A program made the translations under genes and the position numbers. A stretch of 64,000 bases of DNA, taken from positions 18,360,501 through 18,424,500 of the forward strand of contig OZ059899.1 in NCBI GenBank assembly GCA_964057225.1, given 5' to 3'. Positions within the stretch are counted from its first letter, which is position 1. Every line of letters begins with the position of its first letter. The notes below the pieces were generated by a model. That model was not told the DNA's origin, ran no database searches, and saw only the letters and a program-made list of their open reading frames with translations. Positions 37,801 to 53,100 of the stretch are shown piece after piece. Source of the stretch: Auanema rhodensis (lineage: Eukaryota; Nematoda; Chromadorea; Rhabditida; Rhabditidae).

Positions 37801-38935
37801 ATCGACGCAGCTTAAAAATCCGCATCGAATGCACTATACAACATTGAGAAACGCTTAATACAAAAATTAGTTATGATCGTTTGAAAAATGATGCATTAGT
37901 GTATGTTGAGTTTCCATGTACACTCAACATTGCTTCCAAAAACATTTTGACAAAAATTTTTCCGAAAAATTTCAAAATAATTTCGCGAAAAGTAGATGTT
38001 TTTAGATTCCTTTTTTCAAGGCAAAGACGATGGACAATGTTATTCAACGAAAAAATTAATTCTGCAGGGTGAAAATCGAGGATATAAGTGTGAACTTATA
38101 TCAGTTGATATCTCGGTGCATTTTTAAGCTAGCGCAAATCTGATAACACAGATCGACGCAACTTAAAAATCCGCATCGAATGCACTATACAACATTGAGA
38201 AAAACACTTAATACAAAAATTAGTTATGATCGTTTGAAAAATGATGCATTAGTGTATGTTGAGTTTCCATGTACACTCAACATTGCTTCCAAAAACATTT
38301 TGACAAAAATTTTTCCGAAAAATTTCAAAGTAATTTCGCGAAAAGTAGATGTTTTTAGATTCCTTTTTTCAAGGCAAAGACGATGGACAATGTTATTCAA
38401 CGAAAAAATTATTTCTGCAGGGTGAAAATCGAGGATATAAGTGTGAACTTATATCAGTTGATATCTCGGTGCATTTTTAATCTAGCGCAAATCTGATAAT
38501 ACAGATCGACGCAGCTTAAAAATCCGCATCGAATGCACTATACAACATTGAAAAACGCTTAATACAAAAATTAGTTATGATCGTTTGAAAAATGATGCAT
38601 TAGTGTATGTTGAGTTTCCATGTACACTCAACATTGCTTCCAAAAACATTTTGATAAAAATTTTTCCGAAAAATTTCGAAAAAATTTCGCGAAAAGTAGA
38701 TGTTTTTAGATTCCTTTTTTCAAGGCAAAGACGATGGACAATGTTATTCAACGAAAAAATTAATTCTGCAGGGTGAAAATCGAGGATATAAGTGTGAACT
38801 TATATCAGTTGATATCTCGGTGCATTTTTAAGCTAGCGCAAATCTGATAACACAGATCGACGCAACTTAAAAATCCGCATCGAATGCACTATACAACATT
38901 GAGAAACGCTTAATACAAAAATTAGTTATGATCGT
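31811..38935 (+). repeat. Array C zone 2: transitional monomers with a 5-unit offset
   Basis: Monomers here mix TTATTTCTGCAG and TTAATTCTGCAG forms and include the CAAAGTAATTTCGCG type. That type lies at 29106, 32967, 34722 and 38234. Units 32967-33950 recur at 34722-35705, an offset of 1755 bp or 5 monomers, and the first two types recur again from 38234. The linked variants GACGCAACTTAAAAATCC and GAGAAACACTTAATAC travel with the same block. Confidence 0.7.
38150..38500 (+). repeat. 353-bp monomer with a 2-bp insertion
   Basis: GAGAAACACTTAATAC of sister units (for example near 34685) reads GAGAAAAACACTTAATAC here, with two extra A near 38203. The phase of every later unit is shifted by 2 bp. 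It merges an upstream frame into the recurring one, which explains an 81-codon open frame seen only here. Confidence 0.85.
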
Positions 38936-41900
38936 TTGAAAAATGATGCATTAGTGTATGTTGAGTTTCCATGTACACTCAACATTGCTTCCAAAAACAT
39001 TTTTACAAAAATTTTTCCGAAAAATTTCGAAATAATTTCGCAGAAAGTAGATGTTTTTAGATTCCTTTTTTCAAGGCAAAGACGATGGACATTGTTATTC
39101 AACGAAAAAATTAATTCTGCAGGGTGAAAATCGAGGATATAAGTGTGAACTTATATTAGTTGATATCTCGGTGCATTTTTAAGCTAGCGCAAATCTGATA
39201 ACACAGATCGACGCAGCTTAAAAATCCGCATCGAATGCACTATACAACATTGAGAAACGCTTAATACAAAAATTAGTTATGATCGTTTGAAAAATGATGC
39301 ATTAGTGTATGTTGAGTTTCCATGTACACTCAACATTGCTTCCAAAAACATTTTTACAAAAATTTTTCCGAAAAATTTCGAAACAATTTCGCGAAAAGTA
39401 GATGTTTTTAGATTCCTTTTTTCAAGGCAAAGACGATGGACATTGTTATTCAACGAAAAAATTAATTCTGCAGGGTGAAAATCGAGGATATAAGTGTGAA
39501 CTTATATCAGTTGATATCTCGGTGCATTTTTAAGGTAGCGCAAATCTGATAACACAGATCGACGCAGCTTAGAAATCCGCATCGAATGCACTATACTACA
39601 TTGAGAAACGCTTAATACAAAAATTAGTTATGATCGTTTGAAAAAAGATGCATTAGTGTAAGTTGAGTTTCCATGTACACTCAACATTGCTTCCAAAAAC
39701 ATTTTTAAAAAAATTTTTCCGAAAAATTTCGAAATAATTTCGCAGAAAGTAGATGTTTTTAAATTCCTTTTTTCAAGGCAAAGACGATGGACAATGTTAT
39801 TCAACGAAAAAATTAATTCTGCAGGGTGAAACTCGAGGATATAAGTGTGAACTTATATTAGTTGATATCTCGGTGCATTTTTAAGCTAGCGCAAATCTGA
39901 TAACACAGATCGACGCAGCTTAAAAATCCGCATCGAATGCACTATACTACATTGAGAAACGCTTAATACAAAAGTTAGTTATGATCGTTTGAAAAATGAT
40001 GCATTAGTGTATGTTGAGTTTCCATGTACACTCAACATTGCTTCCAAAAACATTTTGACAAAAATTTTTCCGAAAAATTTCAAAATAATTTTGCAAAAAG
40101 TAGATGTTTTTAGATTCCTTTTTTCAAGGCAAAGACGATGGACAAAGTTATTCAACGAAAAAGTTAATTCTGCAGGGTGAAAATCGAGGATATAAGTGTG
40201 AACTTATATCAGTTGATATCTCGGTGCATTTTTAAGCTAGCGCAAATCTGATAACACAGATCGACGCAGCTTAAAAATCCGCATCGAATGCACTATACAA
40301 CATTGAGAAACGCTTAATACAAAAATTAGTTAAGATCGTTTGAAAAAAGATGCATTAGTGTATGTTGAGTTTCCATGTACACTCAACATTGCTTCCAAAA
40401 ACATTTTGACAAAAATTTTTCCGAAAAATTTCGAAATAATTTCGCAGAAAGTAGATGTTTTTAAATTCCTTTTTTCAAGGCAAAGACGATGGACAATGTT
40501 ATTCAACGAAAAAATTAATTCTGCAGGGTGAAAATCGAGGATATAAGTGTGAACTTATATTAGTTGATATCTCGGTGCATTTTTAAGCTAGCGCAAATCT
40601 GATAACACAGATCGACGCAGCTTAAAAATCCGCATCGAATGCACTATACTACATTGAGAAACGCTTAATACAAAAGTTAGTTATGATCGTTTGAAAAATG
40701 ATGCATTAGTGTATGTTGAGTTTCCATGTACACTCAACATTGCTTCCAAAAACATTTTGACAAAATTTTTTCCGAAAAATTTCAAAATAATTTTGCAAAA
40801 AGTAGATGTTTTTAGATTCCTTTTTTCAAGGCAAAGACGATGTACAAAGTTATTCAACGAAAAAATTAATTCTGCAGGGTGAAAATCGAGGATATAAGTG
40901 TGAACTTATATCAGTTGATATCTCGGTGCATTTTTAAGCTAGCGCAAATCTGATAACACAGATCGACGCAGCTTAAAAATCCCCATCGAATGCACTATAC
41001 TACATTGAGAAACGCTTAATACAAAAGTTAGTTATGATCGTTTGAAAAATGATGCATTAGTGTATGTTGAGTTTCCATGTACACTCAACATTGCTTCCAA
41101 AAACATTTTGACAAAATTTTTTCCGAAAAATTTCAAAATAATTTTGCAAAAAGTAGATGTTTTTAGATTCCTTTTTTCAAGGCAAAGACGATGGACAATG
41201 TTATTCAACGAAAAAATTAATTCTCCAGGGTGAAAATCGAGGATGTAAGTGTGAACTTATATCAGTTGATATCTCGGTGCATTTTTAAGCTAGCGCAAAT
41301 CTGATAACACAGATCGACGCAGCTTAAAAAGCCGCATCGAATGCACTATACAACATTGAGAAACGCTTAATACAAAAATTAGTTATGATCGTTTGAAAAA
41401 TGATGCATTAGTGTATGTTGAGTTTCCATGTACACTCAACATTGCTTCCAAAAACATTTTTACAAAAATTTTTCCGAAAAATTTCGAAACAATTTCGCAA
41501 AAAGTAGATGTTTTTAGATTCCTTTTTTCAAGGCAAAGACGATGTACAAAGTTATTCAACGAAAAAATTAATTCTGCAGGGTGAAAATCGAGGATATAAG
41601 TGTGAACTTATATCAGTTGATATCTCGGTGCATTTTTAAGCTAGCGCAAATCTGATAACACAGATCGACGCAGCTTAAAAATCCGCATCGAATGCACTAT
41701 ACAACATTGAGAAACGCTTAATACAAAAATTAGTCAAGATCGTTTGAAAAAAGATGCATTAGTGTATGTTGAGTTTCCATGTACACTCAACATTGCTTCC
41801 AAAAACATTTTGACAAAAGTTTTTCCAAAAAATTTCAAAATAATTTCGCAAAAAGTAAATGTTTTTAGATTCCTTTTTTCAAGGCAAAGACGATGGACAA

Positions 41901-43086
41901 TGTTATTCAACGAAAAAATTAATTCTCCAGGGTGAAAATCGAGGATGTAAGTGTGAACTTATATCAGTTGATATCTCGGTGCATTTTTAAGCTAGCGCAA
42001 ATCTGATAACACAGATCGACGCAGCTTAAAAAGCCGCATCGAATGCACTATACAACATTGAGAAACGCTTAATACAAAAATTAGTTATGATCGTTTGAAA
42101 AATGATGCATTAGTGTATGTTGAGTTTCCATGTACACTCAACATTGCTTCCAAAAACATTTTTACAAAAATTTTTCCGAAAAATTTCGAAACAATTTCGC
42201 AAAAAGTAGATGTTTTTAGATTCCTTTTTTCAAGGCAAAGACGATGGACATTGTTATTCAACGAAAAAATTAATTCTGCAGGGTGAAAATCGAGGATATA
42301 AGTGTGAACTTATATCAGTTGATATCTCGGTGCATTTTTAAGGTAGCGCAAATCTGATAACACAGATCGACGCAGCTTAGAAATCCGCATCGAATGCACT
42401 ATACTACATTGAGAAACGCTTATTACAAAAATTAGTTATGATCGTTTGAAAAATGATGCATTAGTGTATGTTGAGTTTCCATGTACACTCAACATTGCTT
42501 CCAAAAACATTTTTACAAAAATTTTTCCGAAAAATTTCGAAATAATTTCGCAGAAAGTAGATGTTTTTAGATTCCTTTTTTCAAGGCAAAGACGATGGAC
42601 ATTGTTATTCAACGAAAAAATTAATTCTGCAGGGTGAAAATCGAGGATATAAGTGTGAACTTATATTAGTTGATATCTCGGTGCATTTTTAAGCTAGCGC
42701 AAATCTGATAACACAGATCGACGCAGCTTAAAAATCCGCATCGAATGCACTATACAACATTGAGAAACGCTTAATACAAAAATTAGTTATGATCGTTTGA
42801 AAAAAGATGCCTTAGTGTAAGTTGAGTTTCCATGTACACTCAACATTGCTTCCAAAAACATTTTTAAAAAAATTTTTCCGAAAAATTTCGAAATAATTTC
42901 GCAGAAAGTAGATGTTTTTAAATTCCTTTTTTCAAGGCAAAGACGATGGACAATGTTATTCAACGAAAAAATTAATTCTGCAGGGTGAAAATCGAGGATA
43001 TAAGTGTGAACTTATATTAGTTGATATCTCGGTGCATTTTTAAGCTAGCGCAAATCTGATAACACAGATCGACGCAGCTTAAAAAT

Positions 43087-43166
43087 CCGCATCGAATGCA
43101 CTATACTACATTGAGAAACGCTTAATCCGCATCGAATGCACTATACAACAGTGAGAAACGCTTAAT
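43087..43166 (+). repeat. 40-bp direct partial duplication inside a 351-bp unit
   Basis: A 40-bp segment beginning CCGCATCGAATGCAC and ending GAAACGCTTAAT occurs twice in a row, at 43087-43126 and 43127-43166. The copies differ: the first has TACTACATTGAG, the second TACAACAGTGAG. The CAACAGTGAG form is otherwise seen only near 52271 and 57889. The join lies at GCTTAA, a short word present at both parental breakpoints. It is the only insertion of this size in the array. Confidence 0.9.
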
Positions 43167-46100
43167 ACAAAAATTAGTTATGATCGTTTGAAAAATGATG
43201 CATTAGTGTATGTTGAGTTTCCATGTACACTCAACATTGCTTCCAAAAACATTTTGACAAAAATTTTTCCGAAAAATTTCAAAATAATTTTGCAAAAAGT
43301 AGATGTTTTTAGATTCCTTTTTTCAAGGCAAAGACGATGGACAATGTTATTCAACGAAAAAATTAATTCTGCAGGGTGAAAATCGAGGATATAAGTGTGA
43401 ACTTATATCAGTTGATATCTCGGTGCATTTTTAAGCTAGCGCAAATCTGATAACACAGATCGACGCAGCTTAAAAAGCCGCATCGAATGCACTATACAAC
43501 ATTGAGAAACGCTTAATACAAAAATTAGTTATGATCGTTTGAAAAATGATGCATTAGTGTATGTTGAGTTTCCATGTACACTCAACATTGCTTCCAAAAA
43601 CATTTTTACAAAAATTTTTCCGAAAAATTTCGAAACAATTTCGCAAAAAGTAGATGTTTTTAGATTCCTTTTTTCAAGGCAAAGACGATGGACATTGTTA
43701 TTCAACGAAAAAATTAATTCTGCAGGGTGAAAATCGAGGATATAAGTGTGAACTTATATCAGTTGATATCTCGGTGCATTTTTAAGCTAGCGCAAATCTG
43801 ATAACACAGATCGACGCAGCTTAAAAAGCCGCATCGAATGCACTATACAACATTGAGAAACGCTTAATACAAAAATTAGTTATGATCGTTTGAAAAATGA
43901 TGCATTAGTGTATGTTGAGTTTCCATGTACACTCAACATTGCTTCCAAAAACATTTTTACAAAATTTTTTCCGAAAAATTTCGAAATAATTTCGCAGAAA
44001 GTAGATGTTTTTAGATTCCTTTTTTCAAGGCAAAGACGATGGACATTGTTATTCAACGAAAAAATTAATTCTGCAGGGTGAAAATCGAGGATATAAGTGT
44101 GAACTTATATTAGTTGATATCTCGGTGCATTTTTAAGCTAGCGCAAATCTGATAACACAGATCGACGCAGCTTAAAAATCCGCATCGAATGCACTATACA
44201 ACATTGAGAAACGCTTAATACAAAAATTAGTTATGATCGTTTGAAAAATGATGCATTAGTGTATGTTGAGTTTCCATGTACACTCAACATTGCTTCCAAA
44301 AACATTTTTACAAAAATTTTTCCGAAAAATTTCGTAACAATTTCGCAAAAAGTAGATGTTTTTAGATTCCTTTTTTCAAGGCAAAGACGATGGACATTGT
44401 TATTCAACGAAAAAATTAATTCTGCAGGGTGAAAATCGAGGATATAAGTGTGAACTTATATTAGTTGATATCTCGGTGCATTTTTAAGCTAGCGCAAATC
44501 TGATAACACAGATCGACGCAGCTTAAAAATCCGCATCGAATGCACTATACTACATTGAGAAACGCTTATTACAAAAATTAGTTATGATCGTTTGAAAAAT
44601 GATGCATTAGTGTAAGTTGAGTTTCCATGTACACTCAACATTGCTTCCAAAAACATTTTTAAAAAAATTTTTCCGAAAAATTTCGAAATAATTTCGCAGA
44701 AAGTAGATGTTTTTAAATTCCTTTTTTCAAGGCAAAGACGATGGACAATGTTATTCAACGAAAAAATTAATTCTGCAGGGTGAAAATCGAGGATATAAGT
44801 GTGAACTTATATTAGTTGATATCTCGGTGCATTTTTAAGCTAGCGCAAATCTGATAACACAGATCGACGCAGCTTAAAAATCCGCATCGAATGCACTATA
44901 CTACATTGAGAAACGCTTAATACAAAAGTTAGTTATGATCGTTTGAAAAATGATGCATTAGTGTATGTTGAGTTTCCATGTACACTCAACATTGCTTCCA
45001 AAAACATTTTGACAAAAATTTTTCCGAAAAATTTCAAAATAATTTTGCAAAAAGTAGATGTTTTTAGATTCCTTTTTTCAAGGCAAAGACGATGGACAAA
45101 GTTATTCAACGAAAAAATTAATTCTGCAGGGTGAAAATCGAGGATATAAGTGTGAACTTATATCAGTTGATATCTCGGTGCATTTTTAAGCTAGCGCAAA
45201 TCTGATAACACAGATCGACGCAGCTTAAAAATCCGCATCGAATGCACTATACAACATTGAGAAACGCTTAATACAAAAATTAGTTAAGATCGTTTGAAAA
45301 AAGATGCATTAGTGTATGTTGAGTTTCCATGTACACTCAACATTGCTTCCAAAAACATTTTGACAAAAATTTTTCCGAAAAATTTCGAAATAATTTCGCA
45401 GAAAGTAGATGTTTTTGAATTCCTTTTTTCAAGGCAAAGACGATGGACAATGTTATTCAACGAAAAAATTAATTCTGCAGGGTGAAAATCGAGGATATAA
45501 GTGTGAACTTATATTAGTTGATATCTCGGTGCATTTTTAAGCTAGCGCAAATCTGATAACACAGATCGACGCAGCTTAAAAATCCGCATCGAATGCACTA
45601 TACTACATTGAGAAACGCTTAATACAAAAGTTAGTTATGATCGTTTGAAAAATGATGCATTAGTGTATGTTGAGTTTCCATGTACACTCAACATTGCTTC
45701 CAAAAACATTTTGACAAAAATTTTTCCGAAAAATTTCAAAATAATTTTGCAAAAAGTAGATGTTTTTAGATTCCTTTTTTCAAGGCAAAGACGATGGACA
45801 AAGTTATTCAACGAAAAAATTAATTCTGCAGGGTGAAAATCGAGGATATAAGTGTGAACTTATATCAGTTGATATCTCGGTGCATTTTTAAGCTAGCGCA
45901 AATCTGATAACACAGATCGACGCAGCTTAAAAATCCGCATCGAATGCACTATACAACATTGAGAAACGCTTAATACAAAAATTAGTTAAGATCGTTTGAA
46001 AAAAGATGCATTAGTGTATGTTGAGTTTCCATGTACACTCAACATTGCTTCCAAAAACATTTTGACAAAAATTTTTCCAAAAAATTTCAAAATAATTTCG

Positions 46101-46346
46101 CAAAAAGTAAATGTTTTTAGATTCCTTTTTTCAAGGCAAAGACGATGGACAATGTTATTCAACGAAAAAATTAATTCTCCAGGGTGAAAATCGAGGATGT
46201 AAGTGTGAACTTATATCAGTTGATATCTCGGTGCATTTTTAAGCTAGCGCAAATCTGATAACACAGATCGACGCAGCTTAAAAATCCGCATCGAATGCAC
46301 TATACAACATTGAGAAACGCTTAATACAAAAATTAGTTATGATCGT

Positions 46347-49154
46347 TTGAAAAATGATGCATTAGTGTATGTTGAGTTTCCATGTACACTCAACATTGCT
46401 TCCAAAAACATTTTTACAAAAATTTTTCCGGAAAATTTCGAAACAATTTCGCAAAAAGTAGATGTTTTTAGATTCCTTTTTTCAAGGCAAAGGCGATGGA
46501 CAATGTTATTCAACGAAAAAATTAATTCTGCAGGGTGAAAATCGAGGATATAAGTGTGAACTTATATCAGTTGATATCTCGGTGCATTTTTAAGGTAGCG
46601 CAAATCTGATAACACAGATCGACGCAGCTTAGAAATCCGCATCGAATGCACTATACTACATCGAGAAACGCTTAATACAAAAATTAGTTATGATCGTTTG
46701 AAAAAAGATGCATTAGTGTAAGTTGAGTTTCCATGTACACTCAACATTGCTTCCAAAAACATTTTTACAAAAATTTTTCCGAAAAATTTCGAAATAATTT
46801 CGCAGAAAGTAGATGTTTTTAAATTCCTTTTTTCAAGGCAAAGACGATGGACATTGTTATTCAACGAAAAAATTAATTCTGCAGGGTGAAAATCGAGGAT
46901 GTAAGTGTGAACTTATATCAGTTGATATCTCGGTGCATTTTTAAGCTAGCGCAAATCTGATAACACAGATCGACGCAGCTTAAAAATCCGCATCGAATGC
47001 ACTATACTACATTGAGAAACGCTTAATACAAAAATTAGTTATGATCGTTTGAAAAATGATGCATTAGTGTATGTTGAGTTTCCATGTACACTCAACATTG
47101 CTTCCAAAAACATTTTGACAAAAATTTTTCCGAAAAATTTCAAAATAATTTTGCAAAAAGTAGATGTTTTTAGATTCCTTTTTTCAAGGCAAAGACGATG
47201 GACGAAGTTATTCAACGAAAAAATTAATTCTGCAGTGTGAAAATCGAGGATATAAGTGTGAACTTATATCAGTTGATATCTCGGTGCATTTTTAAGCTAG
47301 CGCAAATCTGATAACACAGATCGACGCAGCTTAAAAATCCGCATCGAATGCACTATACAACATTGAGAAACGCTTAATACAAAAATTAGTTAAGATCGTT
47401 TGAAAAAAGATGCATTAGTGTATGTTGAGTTTCCATGTACACTCAACATTGCTTCCAAAAACATTTTGACAAAAATTTTTCCAAAAAATTTCAAAATAAT
47501 TTCGCAAAAAGTAGATGTTTTTAGATTCCTTTTTTCAAGGCAAAGACGATGGACAAAGTTATTCAACGAAAAAATTAATTCTGCAGTGTGAAAATCGAGG
47601 ATATAAGTGTGAACTTATATCAGTTGATATCTCGGTGCATTTTTAAGCTAGCGCAAATCTGATAACACAGATCGACGCAGCTTAAAAATCCGCATCGAAT
47701 GCACTATACAACATTGAGAAACGCTTAATACAAAAATTAGTTATGATCGTTTGAAAAATGATGCATTAGTGTATGTTGAGTTTCCATGTACACTCAACAT
47801 TGCTTCCAAAAACATTTTTACAAAAATTTTTCCGGAAAATTTCGAAACAATTTCGCAAAAAGTAGATGTTTTTAGATTCCTTTTTTCAAGGCAAAGACGA
47901 TGGACAATGTTATTCAACGAAAAAATTAATTCTGCAGGGTGAAAATCGAGGATATAAGTGTGAACTTATATCAGTTGATATCTCGGTGCATTTTTAAGGT
48001 AGCGCAAATCTGATAACACAGATCGACGCAGCTTAGAAATCCGCATCGAATGCACTATACTACATCGAGAAACGCTTAATACAAAAATTAGTTATGATCG
48101 TTTGAAAAAAGATGCATTAGTGTAAGTTGAGTTTCCATGTACACTCAACATTGCTTCCAAAAACATTTTTACAAAAATTTTTCCGAAAAATTTCGAAATA
48201 ATTTCGCAGAAAGTAGATGTTTTTAAATTCCTTTTTTCAAGGCAAAGACGATGGACATTGTTATTCAACGAAAAAATTAATTCTGCAGGGTGAAAATCGA
48301 GGATGTAAGTGTGAACTTATATCAGTTGATATCTCGGTGCATTTTTAAGCTAGCGCAAATCTGATAACACAGATCGACGCAGCTTAAAAATCCGCATCGA
48401 ATGCACTATACTACATTGAGAAACGCTTAATACAAAAATTAGTTATGATCGTTTGAAAAATGATGCATTAGTGTATGTTGAGTTTCCATGTACACTCAAC
48501 ATTGCTTCCAAAAACATTTTGACAAAAATTTTTCCGAAAAATTTCAAAATAATTTTGCAAAAAGTAGATGTTTTTAGATTCCTTTTTTCAAGGCAAAGAC
48601 GATGGACAAAGTTATTCAACGAAAAAATTAATTCTGCAGTGTGAAAATCGAGGATATAAGTGTGAACTTATATCAGTTGATATCTCGGTGCATTTTTAAG
48701 CTAGCGCAAATCTGATAACACAGATCGACGCAGCTTAAAAATCCGCATCGAATGCACTATACAACATTGAGAAACGCTTAATACAAAAATTAGTTAAGAT
48801 CGTTTGAAAAAAGATGCATTAGTGTATGTTGAGTTTCCATGTACACTCAACATTGCTTCCAAAAACATTTTGACAAAAATTTTTCCAAAAAATTTCAAAA
48901 TAATTTTGCAAAAAGTAGATGTTTTTAGATTCCTTTTTTCAAGGCAAAGACGATGGACAAAGTTATTCAACGAAAAAATTAATTCTGCAGTGTGAAAATC
49001 GAGGATATAAGTGTGAACTTATATCAGTTGATATCTCGGTGCATTTTTAAGCTAGCGCAAATCTGATAACACAGATCGACGCAGCTTAAAAATCCGCATC
49101 GAATGCACTATACAACATTGAGAAACGCTTAATACAAAAATTAGTTAAGATCGT
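46347..49154 (+). repeat. 4-unit (1404 bp) tandem duplication in array C
   Basis: The unit series beginning with TTTTTCCGGAAAATTTCG at about 46425 repeats from about 47829, exactly 1404 bp on. Each series has the same order: the CCGGAAAATTTCG unit, the AAGGTAGCGC/GTAAGTTGAG unit, the GACAAAGTT/CTGCAGTGTG unit, and the GTTAAGATCG unit. This is the cleanest example of the 4-mer module that underlies zone 3. Confidence 0.75.
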
Positions 49155-50167
49155 TTGAAAAAAGATGCATTAGTGTATGTTGAGTTTCCATGTACACTCA
49201 ACATTGCTTCCAAAAACATTTTGACAAAAATTTTTCCGAAAAATTTCAAAATAATTTTGCAAAAAGTAGATGTTTTTAGATTCCTTTTTTCAAGGCAAAG
49301 ACGATGGACAAAGTTATTCAACGAAAAAATTAATTCTGCAGTGTGAAAATCGAGGATATAAGTGTGAACTTATATTAGTTGATATATCGGTGCATTTTTA
49401 AGCTAGCGCAAATCTGATAACACAGATCGACGCAGCTTAAAAATCCGCATCGAATGCACTATACTACATTGAGAAACGCTTAATACAAAAATTAGTTATG
49501 ATCGTTTGAAAAATGATGCATTAGTGTATGTTGAGTTTCCATGTACACTCAACATTGCTTCCAAAAACATTTTGACAAAAATTTTTCCGAAAAATTTCAA
49601 AATAATTTTGCAAAAAGTAGATGTTTTTAGATTCCTTTTTTCAACGCAAAGACGATGGACAAAGTTATTCAACGAAAAAATTAATTCTGCAGTGTGAAAA
49701 TCGAGGATATAAGTGTGAACTTATATCAGTTGATATCTCGGTGCATTTTTAAGCTAGCGCAAATCTGATAACACAGATCGACGCAGCTTAAAAATCCGCA
49801 TCGAATGCACTATACAACATTGAGAAACGCTTAATACAAAAATTAGTTAAGATCGTTTGAAAAAAGATGCATTAGTGTATGTTGAGTTTCCATGTACACT
49901 CAACATTGCTTCCAAAAACATTTTGACAAAAATTTTTCCAAAAAATTTCAAAATAATTTCGCAAAAAGTAAATGTTTTTAGATTCCTTTTTTCAAGGCAA
50001 AGACGATGGACAATGTTATTCAACGAAAAAATTAATTCTGCAGGGTGAAAATCGAGGATATAAGTGTGAACTTATATTAGTTGATATCTCGGTGCATTTT
50101 TAAGCTAGCGCAAATCTGATAACACAGATCGACGCAGCTTAAAAATCCGCATCGAATGCACTATACT

Positions 50168-53100
50168 ACATTGAGAAACGCTTAATACAAAAATTAGTTA
50201 AGATCGTTTGAAAAAAGATGCATTAGTGTATGTTGAGTTTCCATGTACACTCAACATTGCTTCCAAAAACATTTTGACAAAAATTTTTCCGAAAAATTTC
50301 GAAATAATTTCGCAGAAAGTAGATGTTTTTAAATTCCTTTTTTCAAGGCAAAGACGATGGACAATGTTATTCAACGAAAAAATTAATTCTGCAGGGTGAA
50401 AATCGAGGATATAAGTGTGAACTTATATTAGTTGATATCTCGGTGCATTTTTAAGCTAGCGCAAATCTGATAACACAGATCGACGCAGCTTAAAAATCCG
50501 CATCGAATGCACTATACTACATTGAGAAACGCTTAATACAAAAGTTAGTTATGATCGTTTGAAAAATGATGCATTAGTGTATGTTGAGTTTCCATGTACA
50601 CTCAACATTGCTTCCAAAAACATTTTGACAAAAATTTTTCCGAAAAATTTCAAAATAATTTTGCAAAAAGTAGATGTTTTTAGATTCCTTTTTTCAAGGC
50701 AAAGACGATGGACAAAGTTATTCAACGAAAAAATTAATTCTGCAGGGTGAAAATCGAGGATATAAGTGTGAACTTATATCAGTTGATATCTCGGTGCATT
50801 TTTAAGCTAGCGCAAATCTGATAACACAGATCGACGCAGCTTAAAAATCCGCATCGAATGCACTATACAACATTGAGAAACGCTTAATACAAAAATTAGT
50901 TAAGATCGTTTGAAAAAAGATGCATTAGTGTATGTTGAGTTTCCATGTACACTCAACATTGCTTCCAAAAACATTTTTACAAAAATTTTTCCGGAAAATT
51001 TCGAAACAATTTCGCAAAAAGTAGATGTTTTTAGATTTTTTTTTTCAAGGCAAAGACGATGGACAATGTTATTCAACGAAAAAATTAATTCTGCAGGGTG
51101 AAAATCGAGGATATAAGTGTGAACTTATATCAGTTGATATCTCGGTGCATTTTTAAGGTAGCGCAAATCTGATAACACAGATCGACGCAGCTTAGAAATC
51201 CGCATCGAATGCACTATACTACATCGAGAAACGCTTAATACAAAAATTAGTTATGATCGTTTGAAAAAAGATGCATTAGTGTAAGTTGAGTTTCCATGTA
51301 CACTCAACATTGCTTCCAAAAACATTTTTACAAAAATTTTTCCGAAAAATTTCGAAATAATTTCGCAGAAAGTAGATGTTTTTAAATTCCTTTTTTCAAG
51401 GCAAAGACGATGGACATTGTTATTCAACGAAAAAATTAATTCTGCAGGGTGAAAATCGAGGATATAAGTGTGAACTTATATTAGTTGATATCTCGGTGCA
51501 TTTTTAAGCTAGCGCAAATCTGATAACACAGATCGACGCAGCTTAAAAATCCGCATCGAATGCACTATACTACATTGAGAAACGCTTAATACAAAAATTA
51601 GTTATGATCGTTTGAAAAATGATGCATTAGTGTATGTTGAGTTTCCATGTACACTCAACATTGCTTCCAAAAACATTTTGACAAAAATTTTTCCGAAAAA
51701 TTTCAAAATAATTTTGCAAAAAGTAGATGTTTTTAGATTCCTTTTTTCAAGGCAAAGACGATGGACAAAGTTATTCAACGAAAAAATTAATTCTGCAGTG
51801 TGAAAATCGAGGATATAAGTGTGAACTTATATCAGTTGATATCTCGGTGCATTTTTAAGCTAGCGCAAATCTGATAACACAGATCGACGCAGCTTAAAAA
51901 TCCGCATCGAATGCACTATACAACATTGAGAAACGCTTAATACAAAAATTAGTTAAGATCGTTTGAAAAAAGATGCATTAGTGTATGTTGAGTTTCCATG
52001 TACACTCAACATTGCTTCCAAAAACATTTTGACAAAAATTTTTCCAAAAAATTTCAAAATAATTTCGCAAAAAGTAAATGTTTTTAGATTCCGTTTTTCA
52101 AGGCAAAAACGATACACAATGTTATTCAACAAAAAAATTAATTCTGCAGAATGAAAATCGAGGATATAAGTGTGAACTTATATCAGTTGATATCTCGGTG
52201 CATTTTTAAGCTAGCGCAAATCTGATAACACAGATCGACGCAGCTTAAAAATCCGCATCGAATGCACTATACAACAGTGAGAAACGCTTAATACAAAAAT
52301 TAGTTATGATCGTTTGAAAAATGATGCATTAGTGTATGTTGAGTTTCCATGTACACTCAACATTGCTTCCAAACACATTTTGACAAAAATTTTTCCGAAA
52401 AATTTCAAAATAATTTTGCAAAAAGTAGATGTTTTTAGATTCCTTTTTTCAAGGCAAAGACGATGGACAATGTTATTCAACGAAAAAATTAATTCTGCAG
52501 GGTGAAAATCGAGGATATAAGTGTGAACTTATATCAGTTGATATCTCGGTGCATTTTTAAGGTAGCGCAAATCTGATAACACAGATCGACGCAGCTTAGA
52601 AATCCGCATCGAATGCACTATACTACATCGAGAAACGCTTAATACAAAAATTAGTTATGATCGTTTGAAAAAAGATGCATTAGTGTAAGTTGAGTTTCCA
52701 TGTACACTCAACATTGCTTCCAAAAACATTTTTACAAAAATTTTTCCGAAAAATTTCGAAATAATTTCGCAGAAAGTAGATGTTTTTAAATTCCTTTTTT
52801 CAAGGCAAAGACGATGGACATTGTTATTCAACGAAAAAATTAATTCTGCAGGGTGAAAATCGAGGATGTAAGTGTGAACTTATATCAGTTGATATCTCGG
52901 TGCATTTTTAAGCTAGCGCAAATCTGATAACACAGATCGACGCAGCTTAAAAATCCGCATCGAATGCACTATACTACATTGAGAAACGCTTAATACAAAA
53001 ATTAGTTATGATCGTTTGAAAAATGATGCATTAGTGTATGTTGAGTTTCCATGTACACTCAACATTGCTTCCAAAAACATTTTGACAAAAATTTTTCCGA

